Shown: positions 46,501 to 59,821, numbered from the stretch's first letter. The stretch: 64,000 nt of DNA from Beroe forskalii (GCA_011033025.1 WFMF01000022.1:434001-498000), one strand, 5' to 3'. The notes: generated by a model not told the origin, from the letters alone. Numbers and translations are program-made.

Positions 46501-49500
46501 TTGCCACCTCCATGCACAACCCATTACAAGTCCTGACCTGGGGTAGGTGAGGATCAGTAAGATTGTTGATTTATAAGCTGGTACAATAATTGTTATTTTT
46601 TGAGGCTGTTAGTAATTGTCAACTTATAATATGAGTGAGAGTTGTTTCATTTCAAGCATTAAGGAAGTAAGGTTGTATATTTGTTGGCAATGAATCGTAG
46701 GCCAGCCATCTGAATGAGCTACTCCAGCTACAAATGGCATGTAATGAGTTTATCTTGTGATGCAGATGATCTACAAGCTGGATAAGTTGTGTAAGGTGAT
46801 AATTTCAGCGCCTAAACGTGATCTCCCAATCTCATCAAATAATGAAATATCGTAGTAAATGGTAATACACAGACACGGCCATAAGGATGTACCTATTTCT
46901 TGATTACAAAGAGCAATTAACTCGGTCATGTTGATTGGTACCACCACTCGTTTGATCAGGTGATTAGCGTTGCATGCCGTTGACGTCTGATCGAAAGATT
47001 CAGGAATATTGACGCGCGCAGCACGCGCGTTTAATTTCCGTATCACTGCGCGGGATCTTAGGGAAGGTATCAACCGCGCGTTACGTCAGGTACTAAAATG
47101 GGAGTTAACACCATGAGATGATGTCATTGTGTTCCCTCATAAGTGCCGAAAGAATAATGGCTTATTATCTGAAATCACTTAGCAGTCTCAATTACCAGAC
47201 AAATCAGTACAAGTGCAGATAATAGACTTTTTGTGTGTCCATGTGGTTTTTTGAAATCAGAGGCGGGCGTTTCTAATTGAAAAGCCCAGCTAATGAGAAA
47301 TGATACATTTCAACAGAAAATTACTTAATTATCCCTTACACGAAAATAATGTGAAGCATCTTAAAAGTTTAAAGTGCTGCAATTAGCCCTCAAGTTGTAA
47401 AACGAAGTGTTTTACGGTGTAGCTTTAAACTTGCATTAGAGACGTTTACTGACGAAGTAGATAAAATGTGGTTTATTAAAAAGTAAAACACAGGTGTTTT
47501 ACAAAGTGCCTCTTTAAAAAATTAGGAGTCGTTGTAGAATATTTTTATGCAAGGAAATGCTTTCCTAGGGTAAGGAAACCAGGCAAAAAAGGTGCTCTGT
47601 AGCATCAGTCTACAGGACCGTTAAGCTTTTGGTCCTTGGTCCACTGTTTATGAACAGGGAAAGTCGCCGAGGAGCGGTCAGTGGACTGCTACTTTGCACT
47701 GGAATTATACACAAGGCATTGAGATACACATGATTGTTAAGAATCTGATACATAGATACAATTTACACACTCCTGGTATTCGATTCAACTCACCAAATTT
47801 CATTTTGGAGTACATGCTTATCGGATTCTGATTTTAATCTCCCTAATGCAGTACAGAAGTGCTATAATATAATCATCCCATGTTCAGCTAAATCTTTGTT
47901 TGTTAGTCCGTTTGTGTGTTCCTTTCTCCGTTTGTTCGTTCGTTTGTCGTTCCACATGCCACACAATAAATAATCTAGCGTGCAGCGTGTGTCGGATAAT
48001 TAGATTTAAATTCCATGTAATTACCAAAACACAAGAGTAATACTATATCCCACACGTGTGAAGTGCTGTGTGAAGTGTGAGGTCTGTACAGTGACATATG
48101 ACACACATACCAGTGGGTGAGGAGAGTGTGAAAAGGAGAGAGATAAGCATTATCTCTCATGACAGGCATCCGGTAGATGCGGACATGATGTGATATACAC
48201 AAGGAAACACTACCTGGATGGTTTGTTCAGGACAAAACACCGACACACGACACAGACACAAAAGTCAAAACAAGGAAAAGACAAACCACAGAAAAACAGT
48301 ACATACAACACACAAACAGGAAAGATAAAACAAAAGTGAATGTCATAGACACAGAAAAAGGCGTACAACAGGGACAAGTACTTCATCTCTAAGGTCATGA
48401 TGGATCTTAACATTTTATTTGATTCCCGAGCACACCTCAGCACACACCAATATTCCGTTTATCATTCGTCACACCCAAGCAGTGATAAACAATGAACGAT
48501 CTTACTAACACGGGCGAGAAATAAAACCCGAATTACGTCATCAAGGGACCATTTTAACCCGCAATCATGAGGTGACACCCTGCCACCAAGGATTACTGGT
48601 GCACGTGAACTGTACAAGGGATTAGATGAAATAGTTCATTACTCGTATGGTATGGATTATTGAGAATCCCAGTTATACTGGCTGAGAATTATCTGAACAA
48701 TTACCTAGACTAATAGTCAAATAACTTCAATAGTCAAATTACTCTCCCCCAGTATTATGTGCTATATATTGAACAATCACCCCCGTCTGAGTCATATAAT
48801 CACAGGGAATTGAGAATATTTATCAATTTTAATAGTAGAATACCCGGAATCAAATAGCAGGAGCGCGAATATAAGTTGATATTTAAAATGAGGCAATTAT
48901 ATTTTACATTCAACCACCCTAACCAGAATTTTAAAGAGCGTATGATAATGGAAAAATCGCTGCAAGGAGGTTTAATTCCCACAACACAATATAACCAGTG
49001 ACCAGCTAACTCTGAAACCAGTCTGAATGGATATCGATTATACCGGGAAAGGGAAAATACCTGTATCTGCATACCACAGTGATGGAGAAGTGCTACGATC
49101 ACCCATTTCAGCAGTAGGTAATCAAACGCACCATACACAGAGAATCATGCTTTAAGTACACTACGAAAGTTTCATAACAGATTTAATGAACATTTTAATG
49201 GAATAAAGGGTGCTTTTACTAGCCCAGTCAGAAGATTATTGGCAAGCAGCCAATGAAAGTCACAAGACAAATACCTAACATTCTCTGAGTGTATTCTACT
49301 ATTGCCACGCGAATGGGTGATGACACCGAAATTACTCTGCCGAACACACTGCTATCTCACATCATTGTTCTCCTCTTCATTCCTTCGAGTACGGAACTTT
49401 TACTTAGGAACATTTAGGTTTTAGGAATATTACAATTTTGCAAAAGTTTCACTGTTTTATTTCCTAATAACTACTTGCTATGATCTATATGTACTTTAGC

Positions 49501-52500
49501 GAAAGACCAGGAATTAACATATCTCTATTACATACGAATGAAATAGTATGGAAAAGAACTTGCTACGAAATATTTATACCTAATTTATCTTTTAAGGGTG
49601 GAGCCCATGAATGGCAGCAGAAAGACCAGAATTAACATATCTCTATTACATACGAATGAAATGAGTATGTAATAGATATAAATATTGAGTACGAAATATT
49701 TATATCTAATTTATCACGCGACACCCAAAGGGTGGAGCCGTGATAAATTTAGATATGTTATGAATGGCTTTCGCTAAAGTAATATAATAGTCGAACGTGT
49801 TTATTTTGTAGGTTATATGTAGCTGTGGTTTGGGGATGTCGGTGAATAATATTCATCTTGGGGCTATAAATTACAAGGGATACAAAGAAGAAGCATGATA
49901 AATTGGCATGTGAATTAGCAAAGATCTATTTTATATAATGTTGATGTAGTATAACATTGATGCGGTGTCAGATTTATCAAATACATGTAATAGATGGGTT
50001 TTTCATTTAGCATCCGTATGGCTAGATATCAAGGCATGTAACAGAGGAGCTATGTTAATATACGTGAGACTATTATAGTAATATAGTCGAACGTGTTCCG
50101 TATATTTGTAACACGTAGGTTATATGTTGGTTTGGGGATGTCGGTGAATAATATTCATCTTGGGGCTATAAATTACAAAGGGATACAAAGAAGAAGCATG
50201 ATAAATTGGCATGAATTAGCAAAGATCTATTTTATATAATGTTGATGTAGAGAAGATATAACATTGATGGTGTCAGATTTATCAAATAGAGCTCATGTAA
50301 TAGATGGGTTTTTCATTTAGCATGTCTATAAAGTGTATGTGAGAGACGCTAGATATCAAGGCATGTAATTCTCAGAGGAGCTATGTTAAATATACGTGAG
50401 ACTATTATAGTGACATGACTGATTGGTACTCAGTAGTATGTAGATGAAAGAACGTTAGGCTGTTAGGGAATGTACTGTGTATAATGACATACTGATTTAG
50501 AAATGACGAACCACACGTCAATATTAAATGCCACATTCTCTGGATGTAACCTTCTGAGTGTGTAGTGAGTGTACAACAAATTGTACATTATATTGTAGAA
50601 TGTACATTGATGACGTCATTCAATAAAACAGTTAGCCATTTAATCACGAGGTGCTGGTAAAACACACTAGCTGCTTATTAAGTTAATATTGCTTAATAAC
50701 TCCGTACGTATATGGCATGTAGGATTGAGATTATATTGCTGCACGTTAGGTTATATGTTTCTTAATTCAAGGAATTTATTAACATAAAACTCTGTTTATG
50801 CAGCTTTGAACAACACTCAAGTTGAATGAGTTATATGCACAATATTTTGTGAATATTATGAACTTGACTGTCAATCTCGAATCCTCGTGATGTTGACATT
50901 ACGAAGAAAACTAAAGAGAAAAAGCCCTCCTGCTTTCTGGTCGACAGGATTACGTAATTAAAATAATTTACAGATTTGATGACTTGGGTTTGCCTCGGTG
51001 GAATCTGGGATGCAATTGATAAAGTAATAGAATCTGATGAAATCACCAACTTATAAATGCATACACAAAAGCTATCATCAATCTGAAGTGTATATGGGAC
51101 AGAGATCATTGCTGGAACGTTAAAATTCTTTAAATTCAGGCCGTTATCTCTAAAGTTGGTGATGAAATGTAGTAGACACAACCACACAAGGGCCCATTGA
51201 ACACATCCACACCATATCGTCACCTAGGAGGGAGAGTGTAGACACACGCTCATGCGAGCACCAAACAACTAGTAGTCACACGAGCAATGAAAACAAATAT
51301 TAAGTCCGTGGATACACACAAATACACCGCCAATAAAGCAATAGAAGTACTGCAGACACCAAGAACCTTCAGGGACATACACAGTACACACAGACATACA
51401 CACAGACATACAAATCATAGTAGATCCACATTGCACTTGTTTATTTGAATTGGTGATCCCATGTTAAATCACCGTGTTAAAACCAGTGTTAAAACCACTC
51501 AAACCGTTACTTTAGTAATTCATTGACACACAATGTTACACAGCCCCATCGCTATCACGAGATAACAAGGTGACATTGTATCACCCTGCTATAACAGGTT
51601 ACATCTCAATAAGAAGTGTGATAGAGTGCCGTCATTATCAGAGTTTAGAATAACGAGTTGATGACATACCAAACAACAACCCACCACCACTTATCGTTGG
51701 TGACCATTAATAAATCCCATCTTATTGTGTCGTTTTGACACAATATATCATCATATATCATCATATCGTCACCTAGGGTGTAGAGTGTAGACACACGCTC
51801 ATACGAGCACCTAACAACTGGTAGTCATCCCACGAGCAATGAAAATAAATATTAAGTCCGTGGATACACACAAATACACCGCCAATAAAGCAATGGAAGA
51901 ACTGCAGACACCAAGAACCTTCCAGGACATACATGATACACACAGACATACACACAGACATACAAAGACATACACAGATCCTTAAAACGTGCACTTGTTT
52001 ATTTCACCAAAATATTTGGTTATTTGAATAATGACCCCATTGGAAATCACCGTGTTAAAACTACTCAACCAGTGTTTTAAACCACTCAAACCGTTACTTT
52101 AGTAATTCATTGACACACAATGTTACACAGCCCCACTGCTCACGAGATAACAAGGTGACATTGTATCACCCTGCTATAACGAGTCACATCTCAATAATAA
52201 GTGTCGTAGAGTGACGCCATTATCAGAGTTTAGAATAACGAGTTGATGACATACCAAACAACAACCCACCACCACTTATCGTTGGTGACCATTAATAAAT
52301 CCCATCTTATTGTGTCGTTTTGACACAATATATCATCATATATCATCATATCGTCACCTAGAATGTAGAGTGTAGACACACGCTCATGCAATCACCAAAC
52401 AACTGGTAGTCACACGAGCAATGAAAACAAATATATAAAGACCGTGGATACACACAAATACAACACCAATAAAGCAATAGAAGTACTGCAAACACCAAGA

Positions 52501-55500
52501 ACGTTCAGGGACATACACACAGGACCAGACATACATGATACACACAGACATACACACAGACATACACACAGACATACACACTTAAAAACGAATTGTACAC
52601 TTGATCCACATTTCACCAAAATATTTGGTTATTTGAATTGGTGATCCCATTGCAAATCACCGTGTTAAAACTACTGAACCAGTGTTTAAAACAACTCAAA
52701 CCGTTACTTTAGTATTTTCATTGACACAAAATGTTACACAGCCCCACTGCTCACGAGATAACAAGTTGACATTATATCACCGTTCTATAACGGCTCACAT
52801 CTCAACAATAAATGTCGTAGAGTGACGTCATTATCAGGGTTTAGAATAACGAGTAGATGACATACCAAACAACAACCCACCACCACTTATCGCTGGTGAC
52901 CATTAATATAAATCCCATCTTATTGTGTCGTTTTGACAGATGTCACGGAGTGTTTGACAGAGGCTCCTAAATTTTGGGATGTGTTTAAAACATGAGATGA
53001 GAGAACATCTGACATATTCCACCAGATCTGTAACACAATAGCAGTTAAAATCACATGTCACGCGTGTCATCTCACGTGATTGGTGGGAAAAGTCACGTGA
53101 TTGGTGGGAAAAGTCGCGTGATTGGTGGGAAAAGTCACGTGATTGGTGGGAAAAGTCACGTGACACGTCACGGGTGGGAGATCAGAACACGTCATTCTAC
53201 CAGTGGTACTGTCACTCTACACCAGCCAGGGTGTCTTGACTGACATGGGAATATGCATTATAACATGACACTTGAACACGCTGATAAGACATGAACTGGT
53301 AGGAATACATCCAAGTATTTGTGATGTTAGCATTCAACCGCTAACACTGTAGAGATACCGGGTCTTTAAAAGTGACAAAGTGGTTCACTGGTTCAGATAA
53401 GAACACATTTTAATTTACTACTTTCTGCCACACTGAAACAAAATACCATTGTCCATGTGACAGATAAGCTTCAGACTTTTAGATATATTCACTAATTGAA
53501 TATATTCCATGTTATTTCCAAAAGTGATATCTTACAACAGAAGTACTGTAACTATTTATCCGAACCACTGTCCACTTCTACTTCTTCGCTCTATTAAAGC
53601 ATTATTATCTATCACTTCTACACGAGTTCTTACAAGTTACAGCTTCTACAGCACTTCTACTCCACAGTTTACTACTGTAGAGTCTCTCCTACAACTTGAT
53701 GATACCTATTACAACCAACTACCACTCCATAAATTTCCAGAAACCAATTACAATTTACAACTCCATAACTCCAAATAGCAATTGCCACTCCACAAGTCCA
53801 GATACCAATCACCACTCCATAACTCCAGATACCAATTACCACTCCACAACTCCAGATACCAATTACCACTCCATAAGTCCAGATACCAATTACCACTCCA
53901 TAAGACCAGATACCAATTACCACTCCATAACTCCAGATACCAATTACCACTCCATAACTCCAGATACCAATTACCACTCCATAAGTCCGTTCAGATACCA
54001 ATTACCACTCCATAACTCCAGATAAACACCACTCCATAACTCCAGATACCAATTACCACTCCACAACTCCAGATACCAATTACCACTCCATAAGTCCAGA
54101 TACCAATTACCACTCCCATAAGACCAGATACCACTACCACTCCTTATAACTCCAGATACCAATTACCACTCCATAACTCCCAGGTTTACTCCATAACTGT
54201 ACCACTCCATAAGACCATCACTCCATAACTCCAGATACCAATTGAAACCCCATAAGTCCAGATACCAATTACCACTCCATAAGACCAGATACCAATTACC
54301 ACTCCATAACTCCAGATACCAATTACCACTCCATAAGTCCAGATACCAATTACCACTCCATAACTCCAGATACCAATCACCACTCCATAACTCCAGATAC
54401 CAATTACCACTCCACAACTCCAGATACCAATTACCACTCCATAACTCCAGATACCAATTACCACTCCATAAGTCCAGATACCAATTACCACTCCATAAGA
54501 CCAGATACCAATTACCACTCCATAACTCCAGATACCAATCACCACTCCATAACTCCAGATACCAATTACCACTCCACAACTCCAGATACCAATTACCACT
54601 CCATAAGACCAGATACCAATTACCACTCCATAACTCCAGATACCAATTACCACTCCATAACTCCAGATACCAATTACCACTCCTCAAGTCCAGATACCAA
54701 TTACCTCCTGACACTACGACCGCTGACACACTACACACAGAAGCCACATCAAAGGGCGTGTGTAGGCGAGTAGAGGGAAGCTCAGCGTCACAAACCAACC
54801 GTTTCTAAGTTTGGAAATGACGACACTCAGAAGGCCGTACTATTGAGGCGCGCGCTACAACTAATTAGACGAAGACTCCATGAAATGAGTGTGAAGTCCG
54901 AGGAGAGGAACATCGTATCCTGTGCTTGCCTAATAACCGATATATCTCTCAGAGCATGAGTCTGGCAGCCAATATATAATATGATGAAGAAGAGGAAACA
55001 TTATGAAATCATCAAATTGCAGCTCGCTTCTACAGAGTTTGGTAAGATCGAAAACACCGTACAAGAGTCCTTACTAAGACCACACACACAAACACACAGA
55101 TGACTTATCAAAGCCACACACATACATGCATACTGATTGCTGATATACCTACAGAAACACAATCAATCATACGGAGTTATACAAGGTTTAGACACACGGA
55201 CATACGAATTTACAAACAGTTAACAAACACAGTCATCCAGTGTCAAACGCACCGTCATACGAACAGCCATAGAACACGCACACAGTCATACACACACACA
55301 CACACACACAGTCATACAAACAGTCATACGCACAGTCATACATACATACAAACATGATACACAAGTAAACCTGAACATTTTCCAATAAACTACTGCTACA
55401 CGACCACACTCATACACCAACGTATGAACATTGGTCTACTTTACTTAGACCGAGTATAGAGCTCCTATACTCTACGCATTTTAGTGTGTTGGCTTGGTCA

Positions 55501-58500
55501 CCCCAAGCTTTCAACTGACCTGGGGCAATAGCTGAAACACTTACAGACTTGAAACTTCCAGTTCATACAATATGGAGAAGACTCTCCGTGTACTGAGTGT
55601 TTCAAGTCAACCGTTGTTTCAGTTATACTGCCCCAGGTCAGTTCAAAGTTTTGGGTCACGTGACCGAAAGCCGATATGTGCGTGTGGTACACTTTCCATC
55701 TTAGGGTACTCAAAACGAGGTGGCGTGATTGAGTAATGTTTTTCATCTGCAATTGGCGTGATAGTAGCGTGCTATTTCCAGCTTTTGGCGTGAAAGAATG
55801 ATCTCAATAAGTTATTCTGCTATGGCGTGACAGTAAGATGTTGATATATATGAGCAATTGTGGCGTGACATGCCTCAACAAGGCCATGGCGTGACATGCC
55901 TCAACAAGGCCATGGCGTGATATTTAACAAGGCCATGGCATGATATATTCCTCTCAATACAAGGTGGAGTAGGCTGAATGTTGATGATAGCTCATTCAGA
56001 GTTTGCTATACTACTACAGCACTGTGAGCCGATAACTAATTAGCACTGTCGTAAGAGTCGCTTTTCAGTTTCCAAAGTGAACAACGTAATTAGTAAGAAC
56101 TGTTACGTGCAGTAGCTAGAATCAGGTCTACAGTTAATTATACAGACGGGCTTTCCTTGTAAGAGTGTGAGTTGAAATCTTATAGCCTGTGCTCCTATAT
56201 AGCTATATGGGTGAATAGATTACGATAATTATTCATGTGGGACCAATGGCCAGTGGGACAATAATTTTGTAGACCATCGAAATATCAGGGTTTAGAAAAT
56301 ATGGCGATTCTCTTTCAATATTAATCTTGTTCACGTTACATGATGACGTCATAGTAAATTTTATGGGGTGCGGAAATATGGGAATATCTTTCGTTAGATC
56401 CTCAGTTCCGTTCCACATAAAATGTCTCGTAAGAAAGGCACCCTATCGATGCAGATCCAGGGCCTGGAGATACCTGGGGAACACTGGAAATGTTCTCCCC
56501 AGTCAATTCACCTGACGCATACAATATCTATGCATGTATGGTCGATGATAGTACGTTGAAATTCATTTATTGGGTATCAGTTATAGTGGACAATGTCCAA
56601 TGTCCATCCAGTATACAAGTATACATTCAGTACACGGTTTACGCATAGCAGGCAAACCAATAGGTCTATACATAGACCTAACTCCTACACACATACACGC
56701 AGATAGAAAACAGATTAATTAGTGCAGTGTCTGGACACCTGGTCAGTTCTTGTACTGTACACTAGACTGTTCAGACTTAGATACTGTACACTAGCGACCA
56801 GTCCAGTGCGAATTGTGGTCTTTAGTAGATGATTTCCCAAATTAGGCCCTGGATCGATCACAACATTACAAGATTGGAAATATTTACTCCATTTTGTACT
56901 TGGAGTTTGAGAATTTATAAATTCATGCCAGAAAAACACTGGTTTTATTTAAGCATAAAAACGCATCTCTCAACCTCCGGCTGTCATGGCTGATAAAGGC
57001 TGGTTCATGACACCATTGTACTATGTTAATTGCTGAAAATTCCGGATAATTTCTGCTCGAGATAGAGAGGCGTATATCGCATGTCATCAGTGAACTAGAA
57101 TTCAAACGATGGAGCTGTGAGGGAGCCGAGATAGGCGAGTCTATACTGCATGTACTTGAATACATACCAAGCACAGTACAATGGGTTTTAAAATGATTAG
57201 TGATATGTGGCGGGATACAAGGCAGTAGGTGAGATCATCGTCCGTGTAATGGTAGATGTGTGTTTGTGTGTGTGAACTACACACACTGTGTGTATACTGC
57301 GTGTAAAGTGTACATTGTCGAGCACTGTCTCGTACTTAGTTCCAGCTCCTATTAGTACATTGTGTACTTTACACACTGTGTGGATACTGTACATAGCGTT
57401 TCCTGGTACATGGTGTACCGCAGAATACATCGTATTCTGCACTACAGTAGTACATCGGGTTCCGCCACATAACAGGGGTTCATGATGAATTAAAACAGAA
57501 TCAACCCGGTTGTATTTTTTGTTCTATAAAATATCTTGTATAATATCTTATACAAGTATAATATCTTGTACGGTAGAATGTTAGGATACGAGAAGTCAGG
57601 GCCGTAATTGTCAATTTCGAGTTGGGGGGGCTGGGCGAGGGAAGCGAGCCCAGGGAATGGGTCCAGGGGCGGAGCCCCTGGCGGCAGGTCTGGGGCGCAG
57701 CCCCATGGGGTCCAGGGGCAGAGCCCTGGGGATAGGGGGCAGAGCCCCGGAAAATTCCCAGGTTTTCAATGTCTGAGAATGAATTTTGGGCTACAGAAAT
57801 GGGTAAGAATCGTGAAAATTATGAGTCGTATAAAATGGTACCTTAACAAGTCTTGAGCAATTTTTCATGTTAAAAAACCGTGTGCAGACATATTGTGCCT
57901 CATAATCACCCTTATCCAACTGATGACCCATTGTTAGCCCAGAGCACTTGCTTGTTTTATTAAGGCGTTAAATTATTATGAACATCATTGAATCTTTTTG
58001 ACTTCCCCAACATATCCCTGAGGCTGAAGGAGTCCTTGATTATTGAGAGTGAGCTCCAGATGGTGGACAGAGTGTCTCCTAACCATTGGGCGAAACGGTC
58101 TGCCCAAAGTACACAAGCAAGGCACCCCACTCCGCCCCATCATTAGCATGACCAGTGCATTCAGCCACCATTTCGCCCAATGGTTAGAAGACACTCTATC
58201 CTCCATCCGGAGCTCGCCCTCAATCATTGAATCTTTTTTATTCATTCGAGTTTGTCACTTGCATAAATCTATGAGCATGTTATGAGCATGATATGTCGAT
58301 ATGAGCACGATATTTAGTTATTCCTTTCCTTGTTATTATTATTTTTGCCTACTTACTATGGAGACATGGATTTATTACAGCACTTCTGTACTGTGGTTTG
58401 TAGATAAAAAATACCATGATGAACCTACAAACTAGCATACATGAAGAGTTGATATGATGTTGAAACCTTCACAATTGCGAATGATGCATCAATATCATTC

Positions 58501-59200
58501 CCCATTCAATGAGCAAACTGTTAAGATCAGTAAATTTGGAAATTTTGATAGGGAGTTAGAATTTTTTTTGAGTCAGTTCAAAAATCTTGGGGGGGCTTCA
58601 GCCCCCCTAGCCCCCCCGGGAATTACGGCCCTGCGAGAAGTGTCAACTGGTGCTCATTACCACGATACTATTATATTATCAATGAGTGTACTCGCGGTAA
58701 TTTGCGGAATTTGCACACTGCCAATTATCAGTGTGGTATTTGTCCTGTCCAATGTATAATACTGTGCGGCAAGTCAACTATGTGCATTGTGCATCAATCA
58801 CTCGCATTGCATGTGAAGCGCATTGTACGTTTGCGGTAAATCGTCCTTCAAATTTCGCTTGAGATTCATTAGAATAGATTACCAATCGTAGTCAGAGTCA
58901 AACCGAAGTACCGAGCCTTCCGCCAAACTGATAACCGGGCCATACCAAAATACCGAGTCAAACCGAACTCCGAAGGTGGTGCCCGTGAACCGAAAGTAAA
59001 CGTCAAGACGATGACCATGAAGGAACTGAAGGTGTGTTTTAGGATGATATGTGACTGTATAAAGTGTTATAACTAACCTTGATAGCGGTAGAGTCTTTAC
59101 AGAAGTTACACCTGTGCGCCTTAACCAGTTCCCTCAGGCACTGATCTGAGAGACTCTGATCCTTCATCTCCTCCAACACTGCTACTCCCTCAGGGATAGC
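43573..59200 (-). CDS. Glypican, C-terminal part (six exons), GPI-anchored heparan sulphate proteoglycan core
   Basis: Minus-strand exons in transcript order: 59200-59078, 46537-46328, 46078-45876, 44188-44090, 43985-43904, 43740-43573 (TGA). All have GT-AG borders and phases agree throughout. The first two give [16 protein letters not shown] and [20 protein letters not shown], matching the conserved glypican pattern of paired cysteines before a helical W..Y..L segment. The third contains RHRRSAE and the diagnostic EKCWNG. The last ends with [10 protein letters not shown] followed by a hydrophobic tail of about 17 residues, a GPI-attachment signal. Glypicans act at the cell surface as Wnt/Hh/BMP co-receptors. 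Upstream exons with the N-terminal Cys domain are not in the window or not found. Only one Ser-Gly (HGSGV, exon 44188-44090) is a candidate sugar site, fewer than usual. Paralogue group not determined. Confidence 0.88.
44090..44188 (-). CDS. Glypican exon similar to the next exon (internal exon duplication)
   Basis: Begins after TTCTAG, encodes [20 protein letters not shown] plus [12 protein letters not shown] and ends at CGAAG|GTATAT in phase 2. Its first 40 nt resemble the start of exon 43985-43904 ([13 protein letters not shown]). Phases let both exons be used one after the other. Counted within the glypican entry. Confidence 0.7.
44430..45868 (-). repeat. 1.4 kb array of CTGAC(A/T)GACACACA units in a glypican intron
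   Basis: Plus-strand 14-mers CTGACAGACACACA and CTGACTGACACACA alternate with 12-mers lacking one CA. The array begins only a few nt past the donor GTACGTGTG of exon 46078-45876 and nearly fills that intron. All three minus-strand frames are open for most of it (Ser/Val/Cys/Gln repeats), a property of the unit, not evidence of coding. Confidence 0.97.
46540..49490. other. Glypican large intron, proximal part
   Basis: Inside the ~12.5 kb intron between glypican exons 59078 and 46537. No nested gene that I can support. Confidence 0.5.
49492..49781. mobile_element. MITE with TACTTTAGCGAAAG ends
   Basis: TACTTTAGCGAAAG at the left is exactly inverted at the right (CTTTCGCTAAAGTA). If the outer TA is the target duplication it is Tc1/mariner-like. 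The interior repeats GAATTAACATATCTCTATTA twice. Confidence 0.7.
49791..50415. repeat. Tandem duplication, ~296-bp period
   Basis: TCGAACGTGTTTATTTTGTA at 49791 and TCGAACGTGTTCCGTATATT at 50087 open two copies that share GGTTTGGGGATGTCGGTGAA, GGATACAAAGAAGAAGCATG and GAGACTATTATAGT in the same order, with small indels. Confidence 0.9.
51190..52945. repeat. Three tandem copies of a ~0.55-0.58 kb unit
   Basis: GTAGACACACGCTCAT occurs near 51239, 51788 and 52372. Each copy continues through CGTGGATACACACAAATACA, CCAAGAACCTTCAGGGACAT, an ACACAGACATAC microsatellite of variable length, and CATCTTATTGTGTCGTTTTG. Satellite-like, in the glypican intron. Confidence 0.92.
53073..53164. repeat. 21-bp array with E-box and CCAAT-box motifs
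   Basis: Four full copies and one partial copy of CACGTGATTGGTGGGAAAAG T. Each carries CACGTG (one copy CGCGTG) directly joined to ATTGG, the inverse of CCAAT. The last copy reads GTCACGTGAC. A regulatory role is possible but unproven. Confidence 0.9.
53713..54705. repeat. 27-bp minisatellite
   Basis: CCAGATACCAATTACCACTC + CATAACT, about 35 copies, with alternatives CATAAGT, CATAAGA and CACAACT. The start is degenerate and there are a few indels. Because 27 is a multiple of 3 and no frame holds a stop, long ORFs exist on both strands; I do not call them genes. Confidence 0.97.
55285..55345. repeat. CA-rich microsatellite
   Basis: Runs of CACACACA and CAGTCATAC repeats. Confidence 0.85.
55491..55672. 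mobile_element. Long inverted-repeat MITE
   Basis: GGCTTGGTCACCCCAAGC, then AACTGACCTGGGGCA and CTGAAACA on the left, are all mirrored on the right (GGTCACGTGACC, AACTGACCTGGGGCAG, CTGAAACA when inverted). It would fold almost end to end. Confidence 0.8.
55708..55945. repeat. TGGCGTGA-motif array
   Basis: TGGCGTGA or a one-base variant occurs about eight times. Spacing is loose at first and then tight, with the unit ACATGCCTCAACAAGGCCA duplicated around 55870-55915. It looks like a young array growing from an older scattered one. Confidence 0.75.
55950..57590. other. Glypican intron, no feature
   Basis: AT-rich with repeated short words near 57290-57430 (GTGTATACTG, GTACATTGTG). No gene seen. 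Confidence 0.4.
57597..58633. mobile_element. hAT-like non-autonomous element (1,037 bp)
   Basis: The ends CAGGGCCGTAATT and AATTACGGCCCTG are inverted. The flanks are a perfect 8-bp duplication CGAGAAGT (57589-57596, 58634-58641). Subterminal stretches are rich in paired GGGGGGCT / AGCCCCCC and GGGGC(G/A)GAGCCCC stems. No transposase. It contains a Penelope-like fragment. Confidence 0.88.
58030..58245. pseudogene. Penelope-like reverse transcriptase fragment in inverted duplication
   Basis: The plus strand at 58100-58245 reads [18 protein letters not shown], then [11 protein letters not shown] and SSPSIIESF, the RT1-RT2 region of Penelope-like (GIY-YIG) elements. 58030-58105 is the same region ([10 protein letters not shown] part) in opposite orientation, so the two arms could pair for about 75 bp. 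It is a fragment only, captured inside the hAT-like element. Confidence 0.65.
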
Positions 59201-59821
59201 CTGCAATGGAGCATGGGATTAGGTTTATATTAAGAGTTAAAAAACATTGTCTTGTATATTAATTTACGCATTTTCCTACCCTTTTCTCTCCTTTTTGCTG
59301 TTTACACTACTAACAAATAACAATTGTTATGACAAATCACGGTGGCAGCAACTCTGTTGTTTGTTTTTTTTGAAATATTACATAACAAACTTCTCTAAAA
59401 TTTGTTTCCTCAATATATCGATCTGTAAAAATTCATGCCTTGACCCTGTGGTTTGTAGATTAAAATACCAATATCGGGTGAAAGTCAAAATGCAGAGCTT
59501 GTATTTATGTTTGTACTTGAGTTTGTTTGTTTGTTTGTGTGAATGACACATGCAGGCATCCCTATTTAGTTGATATATACAGAACACAGACAAACAAACA
59601 CCATATACTCGACACGGTACAAACATAAAACCACCATGACGCATATTGAACGTAAAACAGAGTCCATTAAACTTACAACTTGTGTAAAGTCATGAACCCC
59701 ATGACCATTACAAGACATGACTCATCAGCACACGAGTCCGTATAATTATAACATGGATGACATACGTCACTGCGTAATAATACATCTATATATATATATT
59801 GAGTGAAACAGACACCACTTA

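Noticed and set aside
54163-54808. ORFs of ~160-210 codons on both strands in the 27-bp array
   Set aside because: Repeat artefact; no start context, splice or domain support.
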